Below the pieces are notes generated by a model, which saw nothing but the letters and a program-made list of their open reading frames with translations, did no database searches and was not told the DNA's origin. Of a stretch of 64,000 nt of DNA, positions 21,336 to 29,224 are shown piece after piece. Origin of the DNA: Lacticaseibacillus hulanensis. Lineage in GTDB: Bacteria > Bacillota > Bacilli > Lactobacillales > Lactobacillaceae. The translations under genes and the position numbers were made by a program. The stretch covers positions 1 to 64,000 of the forward strand of contig NZ_RRYD01000006.1 of assembly GCF_004010095.1 (NCBI RefSeq). The letters run 5' to 3'. How positions within the stretch are numbered: position 1 is the stretch's first letter; every line of letters starts with the position of its first letter.

Positions 21336-21686
21336 CTATTTTAAGCCGGCTTTGCGCCGCACCTTCACCAAGATGATTACATCGCGAATTGCGAGGATGG
21401 CCCAGCAGATCACGATAAACAGTAAAAACTTTTCGGTCTTCCACACGCTGAAAGACGAGTAGCCGATAAACAACAGCATCGCGGCATCAATTAATGTATC
21501 ACTGACACCAATCTTCGTCGTGGCAGCGCTGGCTCTTTGCACAGAGGAAACCATCCAGAAGATGAGGAGAATCACGCACAACCCGAGCATGATTGTCCCC
21601 ACCACCGAATCACCCAACATCCAGTTAAGCAGCAACCCTGCCGCAACAATCATAAATGGTATCCAGTCCCAAACTGTCCGTACCAT
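21336..21686 (-). CDS. Small membrane protein, unknown function
   Basis: 116 aa from the ATG at 21686 (MVRTVWDWIP), which follows AAAGGGG. It has four hydrophobic segments and a basic C-terminus 'KVRRKAGLK'. I do not recognise a family. It resembles in size and topology the next two upstream proteins, with which it forms a run of same-strand genes (gap 25 nt to the next). A longer frame to 21785 would overlap the neighbouring gene and lacks a ribosome site. Confidence 0.7.
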   Translation of the reverse strand: MVRTVWDWIPFMIVAAGLLLNWMLGDSVVGTIMLGLCVILLIFWMVSSVQRASAATTKIGVSDTLIDAAMLLFIGYSSFSVWKTEKFLLFIVICWAILAIRDVIILVKVRRKAGLK

Positions 21687-21711
21687 CAAACCCAACCCCT
21701 TTGAGTACAAC

Positions 21712-22083
21712 TTATTTATCAGTTTTGCTGTCCTTGCGCGCCCGGTAATACAGGAAAATATCTGCACCCACGGTCCCGATGACAAAAATCACCCCACCGG
21801 CAATTGCCAGGACGCTGGAACCGCCACTGAACACGCCAACCATCATCACGATGACAATCAGGATGTCGAAATTCACACGGTGCTTGGCTTGCTTAAGCGG
21901 CATCACCGGATTGCGGCGCGCCCAGTCGACGTAAAAACCGCCGTAAAGGACGGCAAACGTGTAAAACGCAATGGGTGCCGTATTTGCCCCCGCGAGAATC
22001 CACCAGAAGAACGCCACCATGGCGAGGATGCTCAGAATCGTGGGTGCGTTCTTCTTGCGACTATTATCTGCAGAATTTTTCAT
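21712..22083 (-). CDS. Small membrane protein, unknown function
   Basis: 123 aa from the ATG at 22083 (MKNSADNSRKK), preceded by GGAG. It has four hydrophobic segments, a basic N-terminus and a central polar loop 'VDWARRNPVMPLKQAKHRVN'. No known family is recognised. It probably shares a transcript with the gene at 21336–21686. Confidence 0.7.
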   Translation of the reverse strand: MKNSADNSRKKNAPTILSILAMVAFFWWILAGANTAPIAFYTFAVLYGGFYVDWARRNPVMPLKQAKHRVNFDILIVIVMMVGVFSGGSSVLAIAGGVIFVIGTVGADIFLYYRARKDSKTDK

Positions 22084-22176
22084 TTGAAGCTCCAATCTAT
22101 TGTCCAATAATGCGTTTACATTAGCATAAGACAATTGGCCAGGTAACTCAAGTCAAGTTTGACGACGCGCCCCCTG

Positions 22177-22524
22177 TCATAGCTGACCCCGTTTGCCCAT
22201 CACCACCAGCGTTGCCGCGTCCTGGATTAGGTTGAGGCCAAAAACAAGCACAAAGAACAAGAACAACTGGCTTAAATCACGATAAATTAACGCGCCCAGC
22301 CCGCTATTCACGACCAGAAACAGGTTCACCCCCGCACTGAGCGCCGCCCACACCGGTTCGGACTTGTTCGGCACGCGCCAGCTTAACACCGCCACGGCGA
22401 TGGCCAACAATCCGGCGACAATGATGCTCACGGTGCCCAACAAATGGCTGCGGTTCAGCAAGTGCAACCCAATCGCCACGGCCTCAGCCAATACGACCCA
22501 ACCCAACTTTTTCAATGGATCCAC
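22177..22524 (-). CDS. Small membrane protein, unknown function
   Basis: 115 aa with four hydrophobic segments covering almost the whole chain. The start taken is the GTG at 22524 (MDPLKKLG), with GGAG just upstream; a TTG at 22515 with GAGGTGG upstream is a fair alternative. No family recognised. It lies between the unknown 224-aa gene and the two four-segment proteins, same strand. Confidence 0.65.
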   Translation of the reverse strand: MDPLKKLGWVVLAEAVAIGLHLLNRSHLLGTVSIIVAGLLAIAVAVLSWRVPNKSEPVWAALSAGVNLFLVVNSGLGALIYRDLSQLFLFFVLVFGLNLIQDAATLVVMGKRGQL

Positions 22525-22551
22525 CTCACTCCAAAACTAACTGCAACCCAA

Positions 22552-23226
22552 TTAATACTCAGCTAGCTGCCGGTCCAAAAAGCGCCGCATCGCAACGTTG
22601 CCCGTCGCCGACACGTCTTGCCCCGCAACCTCTGCCCACCAAGTCGCATCCTCATCTGCGAACGGGTGCGCGATGCTTTCACACTGAAAGACCCAGACAT
22701 CGTCATCAAACTGAGCGGGAACCGCCCGCTCAACTTGCTGCAACACCGTCGCGTAGGTTTGCCGCGGCTGGACCTTGATTGCCCGCCAAAACGCCTGCGT
22801 GGCCTCGGTGAATGCCGCTTTCTCCGCGGCATCGGCAGCCTCCAGTTCCGGCTGCATGCTCTCCAGTTCAGCGGCTGCCCGCGCATCATTGGCCAACGCC
22901 TTTTCCATGATGACCGTCAAGACCGCATTGCGCTCGGGCGTCACCCGGTCATCAGCGTGGACGCTGAGCCAACCCGCACCGTCCATCTCACCGTTAATGT
23001 CCACCAGCTTCAAACTGCGGACACTGATGCCCCACATTTTACGGGAAAAATCGATATCATCTGCAAGGTCGCGGCCAGTAATCTGTGCAGCCAATCCTGA
23101 AGTTTCCAGGCCCTCGACCTGCTCTTCGAACGTATCCTGGACGGCGGCCACCAGTTGCGCGTAGGTGCCCGTGAAATCCGGTAATAGCGCCAGTAGTTGT
23201 CGCACCACCGCAGTGAATAAACTCAT
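22552..23226 (-). CDS. Soluble protein of unknown function
   Basis: 224 aa, acidic, alanine-rich, no membrane segment or signal peptide. The middle (about 105–150) is predicted helical with many Glu and Ala. Trp residues cluster in the C-terminal third ('DDVWVFQCESIAHPFADEDATWWAEV'). I do not recognise a family. It starts 15 nt after the stop of the 610-aa membrane protein gene and is probably co-expressed with it. Confidence 0.7.
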   Translation of the reverse strand: MSLFTAVVRQLLALLPDFTGTYAQLVAAVQDTFEEQVEGLETSGLAAQITGRDLADDIDFSRKMWGISVRSLKLVDINGEMDGAGWLSVHADDRVTPERNAVLTVIMEKALANDARAAAELESMQPELEAADAAEKAAFTEATQAFWRAIKVQPRQTYATVLQQVERAVPAQFDDDVWVFQCESIAHPFADEDATWWAEVAGQDVSATGNVAMRRFLDRQLAEY

Positions 23227-23241
23227 CTATCGAGCACCCCC

Positions 23242-25074
23242 TTACTTCTTCTGTGTCAACGCCGCATTCTGCACGCCACCCTCGACCGTGCCGGTTGTGC
23301 CACTGACGCGCGCCTTGAAGCTAACCTGGTCGCCAGCCTGCATGAATGGTGCAAACGGGTCGGACTTGGCACTGACCGTGTAGACAATCTTCTTGCCCGA
23401 AAGCAGGAAACTAATGTAGTCACCGTTACGGCTGACGCGCAGGATTGCTCCGCTGACCTTGGTCAATTTGCCGGCACCAGAACCACTGGCAGTTGTCGCA
23501 CCGAAGAGGGCCCGATATTTCGCTAGCGTGTCGGTGGCGTCACTGCCCGTTGCCACGGTGTCCTGAGTCCCGTTCCCGGATGCGAGCAGGTAGACGTATG
23601 AACGGAAAGCGTGGCTAGAATCGAGCATTGAAACAACCCACGTTGGCCGCCCGTCAATCCGGTACAGCATTGGCATTTTCGGCTGCCAACCCGTTTGCTT
23701 CATCATGTCCTTCGCGAGCTTTTGCGCCCGGTCCGGTGTCATCGCGTCCTTGTTCTCGCGGTAGTAATAGCTCTTCCCGGTCGCCGCGTCGGTGAAGGCG
23801 TAACCCATCACTGAAGTTTGGCTGGAACGGGCTGAGGTCAAGGCTTCGAGGTAGTAAATCTGGTTGCCATACTGAACCGGCGTTACCTCATCGCTGTCGC
23901 CTTCAGTCCCGCTACCGGTAACGGCAACCATCACCCCATTGCGCGCGCCACCAATCCCGTTCGCATTCCACCAGCCGTTGCGTTCACGTGCCCAGGCGTC
24001 GACCTGTGATGCGGCGGTGCTTGGATCCAGTGCGACGTCGAGCCACTTGGGCTTGCTGGCGAGGTTCTTGTAGACTTTGGCCGCCCCGGTTTCCGCATTG
24101 ATGGTCACGATGGCCTTCTTGCGGAAGTCCTGCCGGTTAGTCACACCGTAGCGGTGCACGAGCGTGGCCACGTAGTACGGCGTGCCCTGCTCATCAACCT
24201 CCAGCTGTGGGGTGTTGTTCATGAGCACGTAACTGCTGAGGGCCGAGTGTGCGTACATGAGCCGCCGCACATCCTTACTGAAGAACGCCGCGGGGGTGTA
24301 GTACATGCTCTTCTTCACAAACTTGGGCTGGGCCGTTTTGCTGGTGGCATCCACCGCAAAGTAACCGTCAACCTTCTTGTAGCGCATGAAGCGGAAGAAA
24401 CTACCGTCGAAGTCGATGGGCGCGATGTAGGTCATCTTCTTGTGCAGAATCTGCACACGCACGTGGCTGACATCGTACACGTTCGCGTTCGGAATGTTAC
24501 TGAGTGAGTTGTTAATCTGGGTCAGAACGGTTGCCGGCGTGTTCACAACGGGTACTTCCTTGTTCTTCCCCGAAACCACGGGCATTGGCGCCTTGGCGGT
24601 CGACGTGTCCGCGGCCACTGGGGCCAAATTGGCGACCTTCTTGGCTTCCGACACGTTCAGCGCGGCGAACACAGCAATGGCCACAACTGCCAGGGCAACA
24701 CCCCAGCCGGCAACCTTGCCGAACACGCTGGCGTTCAAGCGGCGACTCGGCGTGACGTCGCGCCTTGATACCTTCACCTTGCCCTGCTCAACAGACACCT
24801 TGGGCATCACGGCGTTCACCGCAAAGCCCGCCTGCAGCACGGCCGCCACGACCAGCGATACGAGGTTACTGATCACGGTGTAGGACATACTTGGTTCCGG
24901 CAGGACGATGTAGACCCATCCATAGCACAGTAGCGCCAGGATGATGAAGACACCTAGGTCCCACATCGCGCGTTTTTTGTGGCCGGACATTAATAGGTTA
25001 ATAATGCCCCAGATAAACACGATTACCCCAAGCGCGGTGAACCGCAAAGTAATCTCGGCAAACAATCCAAACAT
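23242..25074 (-). CDS. Large membrane-anchored protein of unknown function
   Basis: 610 aa. There are four hydrophobic segments in the first 160 residues (about 5–30, 35–55, 65–90 and 122–142). They are followed by a large extracytoplasmic part of about 460 aa rich in Tyr, Lys and Asp, with 'TINAETGAAKVYKNL' and 'YRIDGRPTWVVSMLDSSHAF'. The latter segments resemble a PepSY-like or beta-propeller-type fold, but I cannot assign a family. The C-terminal 90 residues look like a separate small beta domain. Role unknown; a cell-envelope function is inferred from topology only. Confidence 0.7.
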   Translation of the reverse strand: MFGLFAEITLRFTALGVIVFIWGIINLLMSGHKKRAMWDLGVFIILALLCYGWVYIVLPEPSMSYTVISNLVSLVVAAVLQAGFAVNAVMPKVSVEQGKVKVSRRDVTPSRRLNASVFGKVAGWGVALAVVAIAVFAALNVSEAKKVANLAPVAADTSTAKAPMPVVSGKNKEVPVVNTPATVLTQINNSLSNIPNANVYDVSHVRVQILHKKMTYIAPIDFDGSFFRFMRYKKVDGYFAVDATSKTAQPKFVKKSMYYTPAAFFSKDVRRLMYAHSALSSYVLMNNTPQLEVDEQGTPYYVATLVHRYGVTNRQDFRKKAIVTINAETGAAKVYKNLASKPKWLDVALDPSTAASQVDAWARERNGWWNANGIGGARNGVMVAVTGSGTEGDSDEVTPVQYGNQIYYLEALTSARSSQTSVMGYAFTDAATGKSYYYRENKDAMTPDRAQKLAKDMMKQTGWQPKMPMLYRIDGRPTWVVSMLDSSHAFRSYVYLLASGNGTQDTVATGSDATDTLAKYRALFGATTASGSGAGKLTKVSGAILRVSRNGDYISFLLSGKKIVYTVSAKSDPFAPFMQAGDQVSFKARVSGTTGTVEGGVQNAALTQKK

Positions 25075-25212
25075 TTTTCTTCCTCCGACGCGGAAATATT
25101 CCGCCAGCTACTGAAGTTCCAGCTTGATGGTCAAAACCGGATACCCTCTTAAGGAATAGTTTAAACTTTTCCGCTGAATGCGCCTACGTCTTAGGGCCGA
25201 TTTTACCAAAAT

Positions 25213-25240
25213 GCCCCGGCAAGTCTGTCCTTGCCGGGGC
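25213..25240 (-). terminator. Terminator downstream of the alpha-glucosidase gene
   Basis: A perfect 11-bp stem, GCCCCGGCAAG with CTTGCCGGGGC, is followed on the minus strand by ATTTTGG. It lies 15 nt after the gene's stop. Confidence 0.8.
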
Positions 25241-25254
25241 GTTTAGCCAACACA

Positions 25255-26889
25255 TTAAAGTAGGTAAACCTTCACCTCAAACCCGCGCAAAATCGCGCCC
25301 GCATCGGTATCGTAGTTGCTGAGGAGTAGCTGACCATTACTGCGGGCGACCGGCCGCTCCTGGGTTGCCGCCGTGAAGTTGGCCACCACCAGCAGCGTCT
25401 GGTCATCTAAGCGGCGCCGGTATGCCCAAACCTGCTCGTCTTCCGGGTTCAGCAATTCGTAATCACCGTGCACGATGATCGGGTACTGACGCCGCAAAAC
25501 GTTCATTTGTCGGTAGAATGCAAAAACCGAATCCGGGTCCCCCACCTCATGGGCCGCATTGATGGTGCGATAGTTGGCGTTCAGGCCAATCCACGGCGTC
25601 ACGCCCGCCGCGGTGAAGCCGGCGTTCGGCGCAGCGGTCCACTGCATCGGGGTGCGCGCGTTGTCGCGGCCCGAATGGTGAATGCCCGCCAGCATTTGCG
25701 CCGCGGTCAGCTCGTGTTTGTCCGTCACCAGCTCCTGGTACGCGTTCAGGATTTCGATGTCGCGGTAGTCGGTGATGGATTTGAAATTGGCCGGGTTGGT
25801 CATGCCGAGTTCCTCGCCTTGGTAAATGTACGGTGTGCCCTCCATGAAGTGCAGCACCGCCCCCAGCATCTTCGCCGACTGCACGCGCCACTTTGCGCTG
25901 TCATCACCAAAGCGCGAGACCACGCGCGGCTGGTCGTGGTTGTTCCAGTAGAGCGAATTCCACGCGTGGCCGTGCAGGGCAACCTGCCAATCGCTCATAA
26001 TTTGCTTGAGGCGCACCAGGGAAAATGGGTGGACCACCCAGCGGCCGTACTTGGCGTCGAGGTCAACGCCGAGGTGCTGGAAGGTGAACACCATGTTCAG
26101 TTCATCCGCTGTGTAACCGGCGTACTGCAAGGCCTGCTCCGGCTTCACGCCCGGGGTTTCCCCCACCGTCATCACGTCGTAGTCTTGAAGCACGCGCTGA
26201 TGCATCTCCTGCAGGTATTCATGAACGTGCGGCCCGTTTGCCACTGGCCGGTGGTCACCGGTAAAATCCGCGGTCTTCGAGATGAAATTAATGACGTCCA
26301 TCCGGAAACCGTCAACACCCTTGTCCAGCCACCGCCGCATCATGGCGTAAACGTCATTGCGCAGTGCCGGGTTGCGCCAGTTCAGGTCCGGCTGCTTCTT
26401 TGAAAAGAGGTGCAGGTAGTACTGGCCCGTGGTCGCGTCCAGCTGCCAGGCCGAGCCGCCGAATCCGCCCTCCCAGTCATTGGGGGCGTGCCCGTCAACC
26501 GGGTCGCGCCAGATATAATAGTCCCGGTGCGCATTCACGCGCGACTTGCGGCTTTCGATGAACCACGCGTGTTCGTCACTCGTGTGGTTCACCACTAGAT
26601 CCATGATGATTTTCAGGCCCAGCGCATGGGCCTCCTTCAGCAGCGCATCAAAATCCGCCATGGTGCCGAATTCGGGATTAATCGCCTCGTAGTCGCTAAT
26701 GTCGTAGCCGTTGTCATCGTTCGGCGTGGCGTAGATGGGGTTGAGCCAAATCACGTCGACGCCCAGGTCCTTAATGTAACCAAGGCGCTGACGGATGCCG
26801 TTTAAATCCCCGATGCCATCGTTGTTGCTGTCCTGAAACGACCGCGGATACACCTGGTACACCACCGCGTTTTGCCACCATTTATCCAC
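25255..26889 (-). CDS. GH13 oligo-1,6-glucosidase / dextran glucosidase
   Basis: 544 aa cytoplasmic alpha-glucosidase of the GH13_31-type group. The N-terminus 'KWWQNAVVYQVYPRSFQDSN' is diagnostic. Conserved regions: I 'DLVVNHTSDEH'; II 'GFRMDVINF' with the nucleophile Asp near 196; III 'TVGETPG' with the acid/base Glu near 241; IV 'WNNHDQPR' near 314. The residue after the nucleophile is Val. In Bacillus oligo-1,6-glucosidases this marks alpha-1,6 specificity, whereas alpha-1,4 enzymes carry Ala or Thr, so isomalto-oligosaccharides are the likely substrate. The GTG at 26889 follows GGAGG. An upstream extension would run through a terminator hairpin. Confidence 0.92.
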   Translation of the reverse strand: MDKWWQNAVVYQVYPRSFQDSNNDGIGDLNGIRQRLGYIKDLGVDVIWLNPIYATPNDDNGYDISDYEAINPEFGTMADFDALLKEAHALGLKIIMDLVVNHTSDEHAWFIESRKSRVNAHRDYYIWRDPVDGHAPNDWEGGFGGSAWQLDATTGQYYLHLFSKKQPDLNWRNPALRNDVYAMMRRWLDKGVDGFRMDVINFISKTADFTGDHRPVANGPHVHEYLQEMHQRVLQDYDVMTVGETPGVKPEQALQYAGYTADELNMVFTFQHLGVDLDAKYGRWVVHPFSLVRLKQIMSDWQVALHGHAWNSLYWNNHDQPRVVSRFGDDSAKWRVQSAKMLGAVLHFMEGTPYIYQGEELGMTNPANFKSITDYRDIEILNAYQELVTDKHELTAAQMLAGIHHSGRDNARTPMQWTAAPNAGFTAAGVTPWIGLNANYRTINAAHEVGDPDSVFAFYRQMNVLRRQYPIIVHGDYELLNPEDEQVWAYRRRLDDQTLLVVANFTAATQERPVARSNGQLLLSNYDTDAGAILRGFEVKVYLL

Positions 26890-26910
26890 GCTTTTACCTC
26901 CACTAAAATA

Positions 26911-26943
26911 GCCTAGCGTCACCGGTGAATGGTGACGTTAGGC
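26911..26943 (-). terminator. Terminator after the EAL-domain reading frame
   Basis: GCCTAACGTCACC pairs with GGTGACGCTAGGC (one mismatch) and is followed on the minus strand by TATTTTAG. Confidence 0.75.
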
Positions 26944-26956
26944 TTATCTTAAGCGC

Positions 26957-27493
26957 TTAAATTGTTTCGGGCAAGCTGTTTGGTATTAATGATTCTGACT
27001 GTTGTTCAATTTTTTTACCAGCCGGTTCGGGCTTGCCGAAATAGTAGCCCTGAACAAACCTGACGTTCAGTTTGCGTGCCAGCTCCAGGTCCTCGTCGGT
27101 CTCGACGCCTTCAAGGATGAAGTCCAAATTATTCTTCGTGGCCAGCTCGCGCCAGAACTTCACGCGTTCGTAGAGTTCCTCATTGGACATCGACTTGCGC
27201 AGGTTCTGCATCGCGAACTTCATGCCGTTGATGTACGGCAGCGACCCCTGAACTAGTTCAATCGAGTTGTCACTACCAACGTCATCAATCAGAATGTCGA
27301 CGTGTGCGGCACGGTAAATTGAACTGATGCGCCGCGTGGTTTGGGAGTCGGTCAGGTTCGTGATTTCAACCGTTAACTTATCCGGGCCCTCGGGGCTCTC
27401 GGCGAATTGCGTGAGCGCATCGGCGACCTCCATATCCTCGAACTGGGCGGCGGTCAGGTTCATGTTGAAGCTTTGCAGTTTGGTCCGGCTCAT
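26957..27493 (-). CDS. EAL domain, C-terminal part of split GGDEF–EAL protein
   Basis: 178 aa from the first ATG after the stop. EAL-family motifs visible in order: 'FNMNLTAAQF' (N motif), 'VEITNLT', 'LIDDVGSDNS' (DDFG position), 'MKFAMQN' (Lys), 'LEGVETDED', and 'VQGYYFGKP'. The first catalytic block, normally EALLR, is not here but at the end of the upstream frame as 'HELLLR'. Deviations at the EAL, ITE and DFG positions suggest weak or no c-di-GMP phosphodiesterase activity. Alone, this fragment lacks the start of the fold and is unlikely to work. Confidence 0.7.
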   Translation of the reverse strand: MSRTKLQSFNMNLTAAQFEDMEVADALTQFAESPEGPDKLTVEITNLTDSQTTRRISSIYRAAHVDILIDDVGSDNSIELVQGSLPYINGMKFAMQNLRKSMSNEELYERVKFWRELATKNNLDFILEGVETDEDLELARKLNVRFVQGYYFGKPEPAGKKIEQQSESLIPNSLPETI

Positions 27494-27508
27494 GAAGTCC
27501 CGCAGCAG

Positions 27509-28861
27509 TTAAATCTGCATCCATGCCGGTAGTTCGAACGAGTCGGGCAGAATCCAGCGCTTCTGAAGCGGATCAAACGCCCGGAGCAAAAGCTCGTGGT
27601 AGTACTTCGGCTGACCAGTTGCCTCGATGTCGTACACACCCTGACCGAAGTAGCTGTAATCGGCCAGCCGCTTCTCCAGGTTCTCGGACCCGGAGACCAC
27701 GGTCTTGTCGAACACAATACTATCGCGGCCGTGGCGCTTGCTAATCGACAGGGCATCGTCGGCGCGCATGTAGACGTCGTTGATGCTCCGGTCGCTGTCG
27801 CGCACCTCGGTGACCCCGATGGACGACGTTACCGCGATGTTGTTTTGCTCAAACTGGAATTCCTGCTTGCGGATTGCCTGCCAGCAGCTGGTAATTGCCG
27901 TCACGGCCTCAGCCTTGGTGCGGTCAGTGAACACAAAGTTGAACTCCTCACCAGTAATGTGAAAAACGCGGTACTTCAGGTGGGTGCGCGTCAGGGTTTC
28001 GTTAATGGTGGTGGTGACCCCAATGAGCACAGCGTTGCCGGCAAGGTGGCCGAAGCGCGTGTTAATCTGCTTGAAGTTGTCCAGGTCCATCGTCGCAAAT
28101 ATAAAGCCCTTGTGGTCCTTGCGCACCGTCGCAAACATGGATTCAAGTTCGTGCTGGTGCTTGGCGTAACTGTTCTGCTGACTACCTCGTTCATAATCGG
28201 CCAGCCGCTCAATTTCCCGGGCGCGCTGATCTTCCTGGAATTGCCGGAGCCAGTAACCGAGAACGAATGCGAGCATGCACGTGAAGAGGAGCACCGCCTG
28301 CGTTTTTTCACCGGCAGAATAGAAGCCACCAGCCGTCAGTGTTGGTGCGGTGAACCAAAACAGTCCGGATTCGATTGCCGCAACGCCAATGCCGGCTGCC
28401 CAGTGGCGCATGAAGAACTCGCCGCGCGTTTTGAGGAAAACTGCCACCCCAAAGAACACGACTAGGCCAACTAGTGCTTGAGGGCTGAAGAGGTTCTGCC
28501 GGTGCTGTAAGTACCAGGCGATGACCAGTGCTAGAAACTGGCTCCCCACCTCAATCTTGCTGAACCCGGCAAAAAGTAGCGGCAGCAGCATCACGAACAA
28601 TGCCCAGTTAATGTACATAATGGCTGCGTCATTGTGAACATAGTAGATGGCACACAGCTGGATGAACAGACCAACCAGGGCGGTCAGGATGAACAATTGC
28701 AGCCGCAGGGTCATGCGGCGGTCACGGTTATCAGCTTCGTTTTCGTGAAAATCGACCCATATCCGGTGGTAATACTGGATAAAGCCAATTCCGAAAAAGC
28801 ATTCAACCATGGTCCGCATGATGAATAACGGAAGTGCTTCAAAAATTTGTAAACTAATCAT
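27509..28861 (-). CDS. Membrane GGDEF-domain protein, N-terminal part of split GGDEF–EAL protein
   Basis: 450 aa. About seven to eight hydrophobic segments occupy residues 1–210, followed by a short coiled linker ('DYERGSQQNSYAKHQHELES') and a GGDEF domain at about 240–400. The signature is 'HITGEEFNFVF', that is T-G-E-E-F instead of GG(D/E)EF, so cyclase activity is uncertain. The substrate-site segment 'MDLDNFKQINTRFGHLAGNAVL' is well kept. The last 30 residues are the start of an EAL domain, cut by TAA. The start ATG is preceded by GGAAA. Synthesis or sensing of c-di-GMP is the family role. Confidence 0.8.
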   Translation of the reverse strand: MISLQIFEALPLFIMRTMVECFFGIGFIQYYHRIWVDFHENEADNRDRRMTLRLQLFILTALVGLFIQLCAIYYVHNDAAIMYINWALFVMLLPLLFAGFSKIEVGSQFLALVIAWYLQHRQNLFSPQALVGLVVFFGVAVFLKTRGEFFMRHWAAGIGVAAIESGLFWFTAPTLTAGGFYSAGEKTQAVLLFTCMLAFVLGYWLRQFQEDQRAREIERLADYERGSQQNSYAKHQHELESMFATVRKDHKGFIFATMDLDNFKQINTRFGHLAGNAVLIGVTTTINETLTRTHLKYRVFHITGEEFNFVFTDRTKAEAVTAITSCWQAIRKQEFQFEQNNIAVTSSIGVTEVRDSDRSINDVYMRADDALSISKRHGRDSIVFDKTVVSGSENLEKRLADYSYFGQGVYDIEATGQPKYYHELLLRAFDPLQKRWILPDSFELPAWMQI

Positions 28862-29158
28862 ACTTGTTTCCTATCTTTTCAGAAAATCCATAACGTCAGA
28901 ACCGTATAATTCTACCACAATGACATTGCGATTATAGCAAAGCGCACAAGTAAATATTACAATGTTTTCAAACTTGCCGTGTGCTGCGATGCAGGCTTTC
29001 AAAAACCAGGCATTGCTTGCGTGTAGTCACCCTTAATTATACTCATAATTTTTGAGCGTGACACAAAAAATATTGAGTCATCATTCTGCACGTGACGGTT
29101 CGGTAATCGCCTGGTAACGGCTAGTCCCCAGCTTCGTGCCCAAAATTACGCAAAAAAA
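28862..29158. promoter_or_regulatory. Promoter region of the GGDEF gene and otherwise empty interval
   Basis: On the minus strand an extended -10 box, TGCTATAAT (complement at 28931–28939), lies about 70 nt before the GGDEF start; a second TAGAAT-like box is nearer. From 28960 to 29158 I see no gene or repeat. Confidence 0.4.
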
Positions 29159-29197
29159 GCGATGAGCCAACCGGTAGTTTTCCGGTTGGCCCATCGC
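29159..29197 (-). terminator. Terminator of the ABC exporter operon
   Basis: GCGATGGGCCAACCGG pairs with CCGGTTGGCTCATCGC (one mismatch) and is followed on the minus strand by TTTTTTTG. Confidence 0.9.
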
Positions 29198-29224
29198 CAT
29201 GCATATATTAGGTAAAAGCTGCAA

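Larger units (their letters stand above)
26957..28861 (-). pseudogene. GGDEF–EAL protein gene split by one in-frame TAA
   Basis: The frame of the 450-aa GGDEF protein ends with TAA at 27511–27509. The same frame continues directly (Leu-Leu-Arg-Asp-Phe-Met…) into the EAL-domain frame at 27493–26957 with no frameshift. The first part already contains the start of the EAL domain ('YHELLLRAFDP'), and the second holds its remainder. A single base change, for example CAA or GAA to TAA, explains the break. Both halves keep conserved motifs, so the event looks recent, or read-through occurs. Confidence 0.75.

Noticed and set aside
21141-21344. 67-codon frame inside the MITE-like element
   Set aside because: No ribosome site, runs into the terminal inverted repeat, and reads through hairpin sequence.
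25468-26403. 311-codon frame opposite the GH13 gene
   Set aside because: Antisense to an intact enzyme gene with all catalytic motifs; composition (His, Arg, Val rich) is that of a shadow frame.
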